From the NCBI GenBank assembly GCA_021502835.1, contig JAKFGP010000024.1, positions 62,001 to 126,000 of the forward strand: DNA of 64,000 nucleotides, written 5' to 3'. The notes under the pieces are model-generated. The model was not told the DNA's origin. It saw only the letters and a list, made by a program, of their open reading frames with translations, and searched no databases. Shown here piece after piece: positions 1 through 10,134 of the stretch. The stretch is from Streptomyces thinghirensis. Its GTDB lineage: Bacteria > Actinomycetota > Actinomycetia > Streptomycetales > Streptomycetaceae. The number at the start of each line of letters is the position of its first letter. Position 1 is the first letter of the stretch. The translations under genes were made by a program, and so were the position numbers.

Positions 1-1944
1 GAGGCCACGGACATCACCGAGCCGAAGAGTGACCCCGCGCAGCACGGGACGAGGATCATCATCGACCGGCTGCACGGGAAGCGCGTGGAATCGGCTCCGC
101 CGCAACGGATCGCTGCTCCGCAACGTGCTCGGCTCCGTCTACTCGTGGATCCTGGACGCGCGCGGCTTCGAGCTCTACGTGGGCGGCACCAAGGTCAAGC
201 CGGTCCGGCACTGCCGCTGGGGAGACGACCGCTGCGTGCTGTACAACGGCAAGGAGCGGATCCTCGCCTACATCGAGATCGACGAGGAGCTGCAGGACGG
301 CATCGCCTGCTCCGACTGCGGCCGTGGCAGCTGACCCAGGGCGACGTGTTGCTCCGACTGCGGGAGTGACAGGCTGTCGCGGCGGAAGCGCCGCATCTGG
401 GGCTGGCTCGTCATCCAGCGCTGCCCTCCACAAGACCGACTACGGCATCGACTTCCTCCGCAACGGCCGGAAGATCCTGGCTGGACAAGCAGCTGTTCAC
501 CTGGAACAACCCCGACGGCGTTCCAGGCAACGAGGACCCCGAGTACCCCGTCGAACTCGCCCACCAGGGCGGCCGCATCATCGGCGAGATTCACCTCGAC
601 CACGTCCCCTGTCACCTACCAGAAGGACGCCTCCGAGTACGCGGACCGGAGCTGGCGCACCGCCGTGGAACTGCTGCGTGGCGTCGCCCCGCCCAGCCCA
701 AGCGAGCCGAGTCCCTCGGCTACCCCGAGAACACCAGCCCCTGGCTCAGCTCTATAAGGGATACCGCCGAAACGACGCCGGTCTCCGCTGCCTGGTGCCC
801 GGCGACGGCCGCAGGCCCATCCACGAGGAGACCCGCCGCTGGGGCCAAGAATTCAAGTGCGAGGGCAACCCGGACTTCCAGACCGACGAGCGCTGGTGGC
901 AGGCGGTCCTCGAGCACGAGGAGATCAAGAACAAGGGTAAGCAGGCCAAGACCGAGGCCAGTGTCCCCAGCCAGGCCGACGAGCAGGCCGTCCCTGGACG
1001 CCCTCGGCGTGCCCGCCGACGCGCCCGCGTCCGGCACCACGCCCGTGGCCACCCCGGCTCCCGGCCCGGAGGCGGGTGGCGGCGCCCCCCACCGTGGTGA
1101 AGCCGAAGACCGAGACCCGCAGCGAGCGCCTGGCCCGCTACGAGGCCACCTCGACGCGGCACTCCTACCTCAGCCGTCCGGTCGGTCACCCGGACCTCGG
1201 TTACCTGAACGTGGAGACCCGGCTGCTGAAGAACGGCGAGCGCCTCCATGACGACACGGGCGCGGCCGTCCCGGTCCTCCTCGACCAGCGCGCGGGCAAC
1301 GAGCTCGTCGCCTTCGTCGACACCGAGCACGAGGTCTTCAAGAGGTTCGGCGCGGACTACGCGGACCTCCTCCTCGCGGAACTCGCCCCGCTGCTGAAGG
1401 TCCGCTCGCGTTCCCAGTGGGCCCCGTCCCAGCTCCTCGCCGGCATCCGCGCCGAGTCCCTGAAGGACAGCGCGCTGGACGGCACCACGGTCGGCGCCGA
1501 GGCACGCGACCTGCTCAACGAGATCCGCAGCCGCGCGATGGCGGAGCTCAACAGTACCGGGGCCTACCGGGAGGTGTTCGACCGCCTCACCGAGGAGGAG
1601 CAGCACGCCATCGAGTCGTCGATGATCGCGTCGGGGCGCGTCGGCGCGGTCGGATCCCTCGGTGAGGACGCCGGATTCATCACCTACCTCCCCCGCTGGC
1701 CCTGGTCCGCCTCGTGGAGGCCATGCCCGAGGTGTTCCTCGACGGCCACGTCTTCCGGGGCCCGTACGCAACCGATGCAGTCGCCGGCCGCCCGCTCCCC
1801 TGAGTCCTGGCGCTGGTCACCGGCTACACTCGCCGACGTGGCCACGATCGGAACCTTCGCCGACGAGGCCACTGTCCTCCACGGTTGCGGCGTGCCCGTC
1901 TCAGCGTCACCCTGCTCGCCGACGCGCTGGCCGGTGACGAGTGA
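1..1944 (+). CDS. MORC/MutL-like GHKL ATPase, 5' end outside window
   Basis: Only the part downstream of the GHKL ATP-binding fold is in the window. The text GTRIIIDRLHGK (about bases 46-84) followed by DYGIDFLRNGRKIL (about 438-480) and GRIIGEIHLDHVPV (about 568-610) is the S5-fold portion typical of MORC/MutL-type ATPases attached to restriction systems. A charged low-complexity linker (about 930-1100, Ala/Pro/Thr rich) leads to a helical C-terminal region ending in LLADALAGDE. At least eight frame changes are needed, for example near 90, 340, 480, 680, 990, 1690, 1800 and 1905. Its TGA overlaps the GTG of the Mrr-helicase gene by four bases, so the two are translationally coupled. The family role is inferred to be ATP-driven clamping or remodelling on DNA that guides the partner nuclease. 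The N-terminal ATP-binding motifs cannot be checked here. Confidence 0.7.
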
Positions 1945-3606
1945 AGCGCGGTGTTCCTGTCCCCCGCCGAGCTTCGTGACGGAGGCCCGGCGGGGCTCAC
2001 CAAGGCCCTCGAGAGGACGCTGTGGCACCTGGGGGTTCCACGATGTCCGTGTCGTGGACGGTGCCAACGACCACGGCGCCGATCTCCTGGCCGTGCGGAA
2101 CCGTGAGCAGTGGGTGTTCCAGAGCAAGTGGAAGGCGCACGGCACGGCGGACCACGCCGGCGTCGACGACCTCGAGCGGGCCCGCACCCACTACCGCGCG
2201 GACAAGGCCGTCCTGGCGACCAACACCAACATCACCGCCACGGCCGGGCGCGTCGCCGGGACCTGGCCGGTATCGGCGTAGACATCGCGCTCTGGCACGG
2301 TGCTGCGCTCCAGACCATCGGCGAGCGCATGCCGGAGCGGGTGCCTAGCCCGTACGAACTGAGGCCGTACCAGGCCGACGCGGTCCGGGCCATCGAGCGT
2401 GACCTGGCGGCCGACGGCTCGGCCCTCCTCGTCCTGGCCACAGGTCTGGGCAAGACCGTCGTGGGCGGGGAAGTCATCGGGAACCTCCTCGTGTCGCAGC
2501 CCCAGGCGAAGGTCCTCGTCGTGGCGCACATGCGGGAGACCTGGGGTCGAACAGCTCGAGAAGGCGCTGTGGCAGCACATCGAAGACCGTCCCCACCCGC
2601 GCTCCTCACAGGTGAGGACAAGCCCAGGAACCTGGAGGAGTGGTCGTCGCGACCGTCGAGTCCGCGCTCGCCGCCGCCCGAAACGGGTACCGGCCCGACC
2701 TCATCATGATCGACGAGACCCACCACGTCGCGGAGACTGGCAGGTTTGCGGAACTTCTCGATCTGTGTTCCGCTGCGGCCCAATTCGGGGTGACCGCCAC
2801 CCCGTGGAGAGGCGACAAGTTCGACATCACCGCGCGCTTCAGCTATCCCAGCTTCACCATGGGCATCGCCGAGGGCATGGCCAAGGGATTCCTGTCCGCT
2901 GTCGACTACCGTCTCTACGCCGACGGGGTCGACTGGGACACCGTCAGGGACATCAGCCGCCACGGATACTCGATCAAGGACCTGAACCGTCACCTCTTCC
3001 TCCCGCAGAGGGACGAGGAGATCGTGGAGCATCTGCGGGCCGCTTGGCGGGAGACCGTGGAGCCCGCGCGATCGTCTTCTGCCAGACGATCGAACACGCC
3101 GAGCACATGGCGGGCTCCTCTCGGTCTCCGACCCGCAGTGGGTCAACGCCTCCTACCTGCACAGCGGGTTGCCCAAGCGGCACCGCAACATCCTCCTCAA
3201 CGAGTTCCGTCTCGGGCGCGTACCCGTCATCACATGCGTGGACGTGTTCAACGAAGGCGTCGACGTACCCGACGTGAACTTGATCGCCTTCTTGCGCGTC
3301 ACCACAGTCCGAAGGATCTTCGTCCAGCAGCTCGGCCGCGGGCTGCGCCTGAGTCCCAACAAGAAGGCGCTCAAGGTCCTCGACTTCGTGACGGACATCC
3401 GCCGCGCCGCGGCGGCCCTCAACCTCCGCCGGACCCTGGAGGCCACGGAGGCCGAACACCTGGAACTCCCGCACACCTCGCGGATCGAGTTCCAGGACGA
3501 GACCGTCGGCTCCCTCATGGACATGTGGATCCAGGACGCCGCGGACCTCGAGACCGCAGCGGACGAGGTCCGTCTTCAGTTCCCCATGCCGAAAGGAATC
3601 CAGTGA
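1941..3606 (+). CDS. Mrr-like nuclease / SF2 helicase fusion, frame-broken
   Basis: The N-terminal part (about 1950-2280) is an Mrr-type PD-(D/E)xK domain: GADLLAV followed by WVFQSKWK gives the Asp and Q-x-K catalytic pattern. A superfamily 2 helicase follows: Walker A ATGLGKTVVG (about 2439-2468), Walker B IDETHH (about 2708-2726), motif III TATPWRG, and motif VI QLGRGLRLSPNKK (about 3330-3368). The product would be near 550 residues, a usual size for restriction helicases of this kind. Translation starts at GTG 1941 inside the ATPase stop codon, and the stop overlaps the next GTG. Frames change near 1950, 2035, 2260, 2545, 2640, 3065 and 3125. It probably translocates on and cuts non-self DNA with the upstream MORC-like ATPase; its target is unknown. 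Confidence 0.85.
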
Positions 3607-4204
3607 GCAAGTACAACATCCCGACCGAGGTCGAGGAAGCCGTCCTGCGGCTCGTCTACTCGCAGGCGGCGAGGCCGACTGGTTCGCCCAGAGCGACGAC
3701 GAGCACACGCTCCTCTACCAGAGATGGACCGACGACCCGAAGATCGGAGGCCGCCTGGTCGGACACCTGGGCAGCGCGGCGAACATCCGGCCGTGGCTCA
3801 AGGACATCGCGATGAAGGAGTACCCGCGGGCGTCTTCGAGGCGACCACAGGTACTCTCGAAGTACGTCAGTCAGCCGGCCGCGACGCTTGAGGAGATCAT
3901 CGAGAAGTCCCTGGGCGGTGAGTGGGAACTCGTTCCCGGCTCCAAGCGTCAGAAGCCCACGCGAGCGAAGGTCCGCAGGATCGGCGCGGAGGACGACGAA
4001 CTCCACTTCGTCATCGGTCCCAACGGCAGCTTCAAGCACCTGGTGTGGCCCGCAGTCCTCGACCGGTCGAGCGGGGAGACCGCGCCCTGGACGATCTGCG
4101 TCGTCGAGCCCTTCTCCTCTCCCGTGAAACGTGAGGACAAGGCCCTGCATGACCGCGTGGCCAGGTTCCTGGGCGTGCGGGTCATCTACTTCCAGGAGAT
4201 GTAA
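3603..4204 (+). CDS. Unknown protein of the ATPase-helicase operon
   Basis: This gene of about 200 codons starts at GTG 3603, overlapping the helicase stop (GTGA). The reconstructed start is SKYNIPTEVEEAVLRLVYSQ, then a Trp-rich helical stretch, then a beta-rich C-terminal half containing GEWELVPGSKRQK, HFVIGPNGSFKHLVW and WTICVVEPF, ending in RVIYFQEM. Frame breaks lie near 3665 and 3830. I do not recognise a family. The tight coupling makes it a subunit of the same system, and the soluble alpha/beta look would suit a specificity or scaffold role, but that is inference. There are no transmembrane segments and no clear nuclease motif. Confidence 0.65.
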
Positions 4205-4213
4205 GGGGCGGTC

Positions 4214-5587
4214 ATGGAGTTGCGGGAGTGGTTGACCAAGCGCATGGGACACGGTGTTCGACGACAGGGCCCGAGGGGTCATCGAGGCCCGGGCGGCGGG
4301 GCACTCCCCTGGAGGAGGCTGGCGCGAGGTTCGGGGTGACTCGGGAGAGGGCCCGGCAGATCATCAGCGAAGGTCAGGGAAAGCTCGCGTTCATGGCCGA
4401 CTCGGTGACACCCGACGTGGCGCGCCGTCGCCCAGCAGGTCGGCGCCGCTCCCGCCGTTCGCAGGGAGGATCTCGCGGCCGCCCTGCGCGCGGTGCGATC
4501 ACGTGATCTTGGAGGTGCTCCTGGCCGAGGCGGGTTTGCGGGCACCGCGGACGTGGGTGGGCCCGCTGCGAGGCTGGTGGACCACAGACCCCGACGAGCT
4601 CGACCGAAAGGCTGTCGCGGTTGGTCGACAGGGCTCCCGTACGAGGGGACGGCCTGGACGAGGGAGGCGCGCGTCGTCGGCGTACCCGAAGGGGTGGACG
4701 TCGCCGAGCTCCTCGGCGACCCTCGGTCACGGGTCGTCCGCGACGCGGCCGGCCACTGGGTCCGTCGCAAGCTGAGAAGACGTGACTCCGCCTACCTCCA
4801 CCTCCTTGACGCCGGACGTCCCTGCCCGGCGGAGGAGCTGGTCGAACCCATGGGGGTGACGTCCGTCACCCCCGGCGCGAGAAGGGCTGCGGCGGTGACG
4901 ACCCCGCTTCGTTCAGGTCCGGCCGGAGGGGACGTGGGCACTGGTCGAGTGGTCGCACCTGCGTGTCGCCCGTACGGCAATGCCATCGAGGCGGTTGTGG
5001 CGGTGGTCACCGAGAAAGGGGCCGATCACCCAAAGAGCCCTCTTCAGGCAGGTCAGGCAGGTATACCCGGTGAGCGCGTCGAGGCTCCGGCAGTGTCTCC
5101 TCAGCGACCAGATCGGAAGGACGCCTGACGGCCTGATCGACCTCGTCGCACGCGGCGCCCAGCCGATCGAGGAACCCGAACCGCCCAGGGCCCGGACTCG
5201 ATGGCCGTGCGGGGGTGACGTCCTCGGTCTACGGATCCCGGTCGACCGGGACGTCCTGCGGGGCAGCGGTGTCCGTGTGCACTCGTGGTTGACCTGGAGG
5301 GCTGGGGCTGCGGCAGACCCCCATGCGCCGCACGTTCGCCACGGCCGGGGGGCACGCGCCGCTCACCGTCACCCGCGCGGCCAGCTTCGCGCAGGTCTCC
5401 ACCCTCCCGCCGTCACGCCATCGAGCTCGGCGTCGTGGAGGGCTGCGTCCTGGCGGTGATCCTCGACCTCGCGTCGGGTACCGCGCAGAGTGCGTCACTG
5501 GGCTGCGCGGAGGGTGAGTGTCAGACCTCTCTGGTGGACTCCCCAAGTGGACTTGACGAAACGCCGTGCGCGCCCACGCTCGGCTGA
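4214..5587 (+). CDS. Sigma-70 region 4-like and winged-helix DNA-binding protein
   Basis: The N-terminus reads VFDDRARGVIEARAAGHSL then EEAGARFGVTRERARQI, which matches sigma-70 region 4.2, the helix-turn-helix that reads promoter -35 elements. Further on, FVQVRPEGTWALVEW (about 4910-4950) resembles the wing of HARE-HTH/RpoE-delta-like winged helices. A second such module follows, AIEAVVAVVTEKGPITQRAL then FRQVRQVYPVSASRLRQCL (about 4985-5105). The reconstructed length is about 450 residues with no sigma region 2, so it is not a complete sigma factor. The ATG at 4214 follows the previous stop by nine bases, placing it in the operon. Frames change near 4253, 4300, 4430, 4500, 4600, 4890, 4965 and 5200. 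Likely a DNA-binding regulator or recognition subunit of the neighbouring restriction genes. Confidence 0.6.
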
Positions 5588-5591
5588 TGAC

Positions 5592-6315
5592 ATGACAGCA
5601 GCGAAATCCGACGGTAAGGACAGAAGGACCAGGCGCTACGACGAGGTTGTCCCCGACGCGCACGTCACGTTGGCGAGCACCGGCGACCCGTGTCGTCGTC
5701 CTGCACAAGCGGCAGGCCGCCCCGCCGACGTCTCCCCGACAGCGGTCTTCGTCTTCAGCCACGTGGACGGCAGCGCGACCTGGCGCGACGCCGGGACCTC
5801 CGCCCCACCGCCACCCTGCCGGTGCTCCCCGTCCTGCGTGAGGTGCCGGACGGAATAGGGAAGAGCACGTGTTCTGGCACGGAGGCGAGGAATACCGGAA
5901 GCGCGGTCAGTGGGGACGACGGTTCCGGACCATGGCGGGCGAGCACGTCTCGCCGGGCGGACGGCGGATGCGGGTACTGAACGACCAGCCGAACGCGGAG
6001 GTCGTTCGGAGCGCCGTCGCCAGCATGGTCACGGCTGTGCGGATCATCAGCGGCGATAGCCCGGTCCGCTACATCGCCGACGCCAGGAACCGACTGGGCG
6101 ACGAGTTGCGCCTGGACGTCGCGGCGGCCGACGAACACGGCCGGATCCGTGAGGAGGGCGTGGGAGGACGTGACGCGGCGGCTCGCCGGCGTCACCAAGG
6201 GCGTTTGTCGCCTGCGCACAGGCGACGAACGCAGGGAGACCATCGCCTTCCTCAAGGTCCACACCCGGTGTTCACCGACGGCTGGATTGGCCAGCCCCAG
6301 TTCGCCCACCTCTGA
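5592..6315 (+). CDS. Unknown protein after the sigma-like gene
   Basis: The ATG at 5592 lies four bases past the previous stop. The readable pieces are MTAAKSDGKDRRTRRYDEVV at the start, TAVFVFSHVDGSATWRDA, FWHGGEEYRKRGQWGRRF, and a helical tail EVVRSAVASMVTAVRIISGD with DSPVRYIADARNRLGDEL. The terminal segment reads VFTDGWIGQPQFAHL before TGA 6315. Frames change near 5690, 5800, 5865, 6160 and 6260, so the length of about 240 residues is approximate. No family was recognised. It is the last large member of the apparent operon beginning left of the window. The basic N-terminus is compatible with nucleic-acid contact, but nothing more can be said. Confidence 0.5.
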
Positions 6316-6341
6316 CGAGTGCGTCCGGGAGGTGACCCGCC

Positions 6342-6555
6342 ATGGGGCGGTGGGACACTGTTCGTGTGATCCAGGACCCGCAGGAAGTGGTCATCCAGGA
6401 GGATGGCACCCTTCAGCTGCCCGTGAGCCTTCTCGTCCAGGCCGGCCTCAACCCGGGTGAGAAGGTCATGGCGGTGAGCACGGAGGACAGGAAGGTCGTA
6501 CTGCGGCGGCTGGCGGACGCCGTGGACGACCTGCTCAGCGGCCGTCCCACTTTAA
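6342..6555 (+). CDS. AbrB/SpoVT-like small DNA-binding protein
   Basis: From ATG 6342 the frame gives VIQEDGTLQLPVSLLVQAGL, then NPGEKVMAVSTEDRKVVL and a short tail ADAVDDLLSGRP. The pattern (beta strand, D-G, L-P, Gly-x-x-V turn, closing strand with V-L-R-R-L) is that of swapped-hairpin AbrB/MazE folds, which bind DNA as dimers and often repress their own operon. The frame runs on antisense into the convergent vsr gene, so I place the real end near the TAA at 6553-6555, assuming one indel. It could act as an autoregulator of the restriction cluster or as a stray antitoxin; no toxin partner is visible. Confidence 0.6.
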
Positions 6556-7314
6556 CGAGAGAGGGCGAGGACCGGGAACCCGATCGCCGGGCCCGAACCT
6601 CCCGTGAGACCAGCTCGGCCGCCGTCTCCGGGGCCTCGTGCTCCCACACACGGATCACGCTCCAGCCGGCCGCCCGGAAAATCTCGTTGGTCTCGCGGTC
6701 CCTGCTCCTGTTGCCCTCGATCTTCTCTTGCCAGAACTCGGCGTTGCGGGTCGCGGGCCGGTAGTGCTCCGGGCAGCCGTGCCAGAAGCAGCCGTCGACG
6801 AAGACGGCCACCCTGACGCCGGGAAACACCAGGTCAGCCCGGCGCCGGACCTGGGGCACAGGGCGGGCGTCAGCCCGGTAGCGCGCAGGCCGCTCGCGTG
6901 CAGAAGCCTGCGCAGAGCCAGCTCCGGTGCGGTGTCCTTCCGCGGTTGGCGCGCATGACGGCCCGGACGGCCTGGGAGGACGCCGTGGAGCCCTCGGGCG
7001 GCGGGGGATCGGTGACCAGACCCATCAGCCGTGCCTGGCGCCACGCCTCGGCCAGGTTCTCGCCGCGGGTGAGGTGGTCGACCTCGCAGACGTAGCGCTC
7101 CCGCGTGACGCCATCGCACGACCAGCGGAGGTAGGCGCGGATGCGCCGCGTGCGCCGGTAGAGCTTCAACGCGATGGAGGCGCGCGCGTAGCGGCCGTCG
7201 CCGAGGTCCACCGCGCGGCGGTGGCGTCCGCCGGCGGCGCGGTCCTGCTCAACGGCCGGCGCGGCCGCGCCGGCCGTCGCTGTAGGCGCGCTCGGGAGGA
7301 GGCTCTCCTTCCAT
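6552..7314 (-). CDS. vsr: Vsr (very short patch repair) endonuclease with long N-terminal extension
   Basis: The core matches Vsr: RKDTAPELALRRLLHASGLR, then ADLVFPGVRVAVFVDGCFW and HGCPEHYRPATRNAEFW, then ETNEIFRAAGWSVIRVWEHE. The aspartate of ADLVF and the histidines of FWHGCPEH are the expected metal-site residues. Vsr nicks beside T:G mismatches made by deamination of 5-methylcytosine, so it belongs with the methyltransferase just upstream. The first 110 or so residues (DLGDGRYARASIALKLY, LRWSCDGVTRERYVCEVD) precede the usual Vsr start and appear to be an extension. The ATG at 7314 follows the methyltransferase stop by 34 bases. Frame breaks lie near 7260, 6950 and 6855. The TAA at 6552-6554 is the likely end and abuts the convergent AbrB-like gene. 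Confidence 0.85.
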
Positions 7315-7348
7315 CGTCCGGCGTGCTCGGCCGGCCAGGTCGCGGGCG

Positions 7349-8740
7349 TCACTGTCCGGCCGCGTCCAAGGCGTGCGAGACCGCCCCTGGCGAAGAACTC
7401 GCCGAGGACCACCGGGACGGCGTTGCCGAGCTGCCGCATCTGCTCGCCGCGTGGGCCGCAGCCGACCCACTTGTCGGGGAAGGTCATGACGCGGGCCGTC
7501 TCGCGGACGGTCATGTACCGGTGGAGGTAGCGCCAGCCGCCCGGGGCGGACAGGTCCTCGACACGCTTGTCGAGCTCCATCACGGACTCACCGCCCGGGA
7601 CACCGTGGACCCCGGCCTTCACCGTCTTGGCGGGGCGATCCAGCTCATTGGGGGGTGTGGCCCTTGTAGATCCGGGCGCCGGGCCAGCCGATGTGCCCGG
7701 TGAAGGAGACCCTCGCCGAAGTCGCGCTTCTCGTCAGAGTCGCCCGAGGTCGACCTCGGGCAGCAGGTCAAGACGCTCGCCGTCGGCGCGGTAACCCTGA
7801 TCGCGTCCCGGAAGGTGAGCCATGGCCGACGCCCGTCGTCCTCGACGTCCCGGGGCAGGCGCGCCATGACGCGCTCCCTGACGTGAGGCTCGACGTCATG
7901 GCGGTCCCAGTAGGATCCGTCCCGCATGGAACGGTAGAGGGCGGCCTGCGAGAGGGATGGGCCCTGACCTCGTGGGCGAAGTCCCTGACGACGTCGACGC
8001 CCAGGTCGGCCCGGAAGGCGACGATGACCACGCGGTTTCGCACCTGCGGGCGCCGTAGTCGGCGGCGTTGACGGGGAAGGCGATCACCCGGTAGCGATCG
8101 GGGTCGCGGTCCCCGACCGGGAGGCCGCCGTCGACGTCCAGACCGTGGGACATCGGGTCCGGCTCGCCCAGGGCCTCCATCAGCGAGCGGTTGTGCTCCT
8201 GCCACGTCCGCCGGGGGTCGCGCTCCATGAAGGGTAGGCGAAGCTCGTTTTTGATGTACTCGAAGTAACCGGCGAACGAGGGCCGGAGGAGTCCGCGGAC
8301 GTTCTCACAGATGACGGCCTTGGGCCGCATCTCGCGGACGGCGTTGAAGACGGCGGGAACATGTTCCGCTTGTCCTCGTCGCCCTTCGCGACACCGCCGG
8401 CGCTGAACGGCTGGCGGGGCGGCCCGCCGGCCAGGACATCGACCTCGCCCTCGAACTTACGGAGGTCGAGCTTGCGCACATCACCCGGGTACAGGGGAGC
8501 GGGCTCGCCGGGGGCCGGGGGGACCGGCGCGGTGTCCCGGGTCAGGACGGGCCGGAATCGCCGAGCACCCGGCCGGCACTGGCGATCAGGGTCTCGCAGG
8601 CGCGATTGTTGAACTCGTTGAACAGGAGGGGCGGAACCCCGCGCGGTGGACCCCCATCGCACGAGGCCGCCCCCGCCCGCGAACAGCTCCACGCTTGTCC
8701 GGTCGCGCGGGATCTTGGTCTCTTCTGGCTGGTCACCCAT
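7349..8740 (-). CDS. C5-cytosine DNA methyltransferase
   Basis: Motif I is SVELFAGGGGLA (about 8690-8660), motif IV is AGGPPRQPFSAGG (about 8435-8396), motif VI is VICENVRGLL (about 8315-8285) and motif X is QLGNAVPVVLGEFFA near the end. A domain with RYMTVRETARVMTFPDKW sits where target recognition hands over to the C-terminus. Length is about 460 residues. The motif IV nucleophile is expected as PCQ, but the codon at 8416-8414 reads CGC (Arg) instead of TGC (Cys). Frames change near 8660, 8545, 8365, 8055, 7955, 7800, 7625 and 7385. Start ATG at 8740; stop TGA at 7351-7349 after one indel. It would protect the host from the divergent GIY-YIG nuclease; specificity cannot be read from sequence. 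Confidence 0.85.
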
Positions 8741-8856
8741 GGCCGAATCGTACCGCCGGAATGGCCGGTTCGCAGGGCATTTCACTCGAACGTGTGAGCC
8801 GGGAAGTGCGCAACCTCATAGAGTGTCCTCGCCACCCTGGCGCGAGGAAGAGAACG

Positions 8857-9678
8857 ATGACGCAGAGCACGGACGGCCGCAGGGGAGTTCCACGACCACT
8901 TCCGCCTGAGTATCACGAAAGCACTCGGGGACCAGCTCGCCGAGGCGCTAGAGAGGCTCGGGAGCGCCGAACTGAGCGAGCCGAACCTCGCGGCGCTGGA
9001 GGAACGCCCGGGCGTGTACCAGCTCTACCACAAAGGCGCGCTCGTCTACGTGGGCAAGGCGGACCGGCGGCACAAGGGGCTGCCCGGGCGGCTCCGCAAC
9101 CACCTGCGCAAGCTCTCGGGCCGCCGCAACATCCACCTGGCGGACATCTCGTTCCGCTGCCTGTACGTGGACGGGGACTTCTCGGCCTAGCCCCGAGCAG
9201 CTCCTCATCAACCACCACCGGAGCAAGGGGCGGAATCCCTGGAACAACAGTGGGTTCGGGAGCAAGGACCCGGGCCGGAGGCGGGACAGGACGGTCCTCA
9301 AGAAGGACCACTTCGACGTCCAGTACCCGATCAACCTCGAGGCGCGGCTCCACGGCCTCCCCGCGAGGCGATGTGGACCTGCGCTCGTACCTGAGAAGCC
9401 TGAAGGCCGCGCTGCCGTACAACTTCCGCTACGAGGAGCCCGACGGCCACGGGGACACGACCCTGCAGGTCCCAGAGGGGAACCGACGCGGACGAGGGCG
9501 CTGCGAGGGCGCGTCCCGCCGCGCTTCCCGGCCTCCTGGCAGATCACCGCGCTCCTCAACTACGTGATCATGTATCGGGAGAACCAGCGCCTACAAAGGC
9601 GCGTCGCGGTACTACCGAGCCAGGCGGAAGCCGTCGACCAGGAACCGGAGAAGTCCACCGCGCCGCACTCACCTCTGA
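8857..9678 (+). CDS. Eco29kI-like GIY-YIG type II restriction endonuclease
   Basis: The GIY-YIG core is clear: PGVYQLYHKGALVYVGKAD (about 9010-9068) then GLPGRLRNHLRKLSGRRNI. A His/Lys-rich segment PEQLLINHHRSKGRNPWNNS and SGFGSKDPGRRRD follow, as in the Eco29kI/NgoMIII family, which is known for CCGCGG specificity. The catalytic Tyr, Arg (LRNHLRK region), Glu (PEQLL) and Asn (NPWNNSG) are all legible. Start ATG 8857 sits just after a GAGGAAGAG-type ribosome site. Frames change near 8885, 9190, 9360, 9480 and 9590; stop about 9676-9678. It is divergent from the methyltransferase with 116 bases between, a common arrangement for paired R and M genes. The specificity is a family-based guess. Confidence 0.85.
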
Positions 9679-10134
9679 GGGACCTCGAAGAAACCGAGGT
9701 AGCGGCGCCGGCTAGGGACCCCACGCAACCCCGGGCCGCCGCGCCGGGGTCGTCAACGACTCGATCGGGTCGGCGCGCGGTCACCCTCGGCCGCCGCCGA
9801 GCGCCCCCACCTCTGGGGAGTCGACGCCGACGCCCCGGAGGCGTCGGCGCGACCGTGGACGTCTCCGAGCGTGACTCGGCGGCGCGGTGCTCGGTCGCAG
9901 GGACAGGTTGAAGGTGAGGTCCTCCAGGATCTCGGGCGGCACGTCGATTGGAGGGGCCGATGGCCCAGGCCGGTTGGTCGGTGGTCGCGAAAGGCCCCTG
10001 GCGGTCCAGGCGCGGAGGCCGTTGCCGGACGGCTCCTCGCCGACAGCAACTGGCACCGGCAGACCTGGTGGCCACCGTCGAGGCCGCCCACTACTTATGA
10101 CCTGCGACGGCGAGCAGCAACGCGTACCCGCACT
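9679..10134. other. Unassigned stretch downstream of the GIY-YIG gene
   Basis: No convincing gene was found on either strand. On the minus strand, the phrase IDVPPEILEDLTFNLSLRP (about 9960-9905) looks protein-like but has no supported start or family. On the plus strand, the codons just before 10135 could be the remains of the integrase whose tail follows. This may be a decayed junction of the defence island. Confidence 0.4.

Noticed and set aside
752..1771. Long minus-strand open frame opposite the MORC-like ATPase gene
   Set aside because: It is the antisense shadow of a high-GC gene: repetitive Arg/Gly/Pro composition and no motifs, while the plus strand reads as a coherent ATPase C-terminus.
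2232..3146. Long minus-strand frame opposite the helicase
   Set aside because: The plus strand carries intact helicase motifs through this interval; the minus frame has no family features.
1..9678. Assignment of island A as BREX, DISARM, Zorya or Druantia
   Set aside because: The marker genes (PglZ/BrxC, DrmA/DrmB, ZorA/ZorB, DruE) were not seen; the core here is a MORC-like ATPase with an Mrr-helicase.
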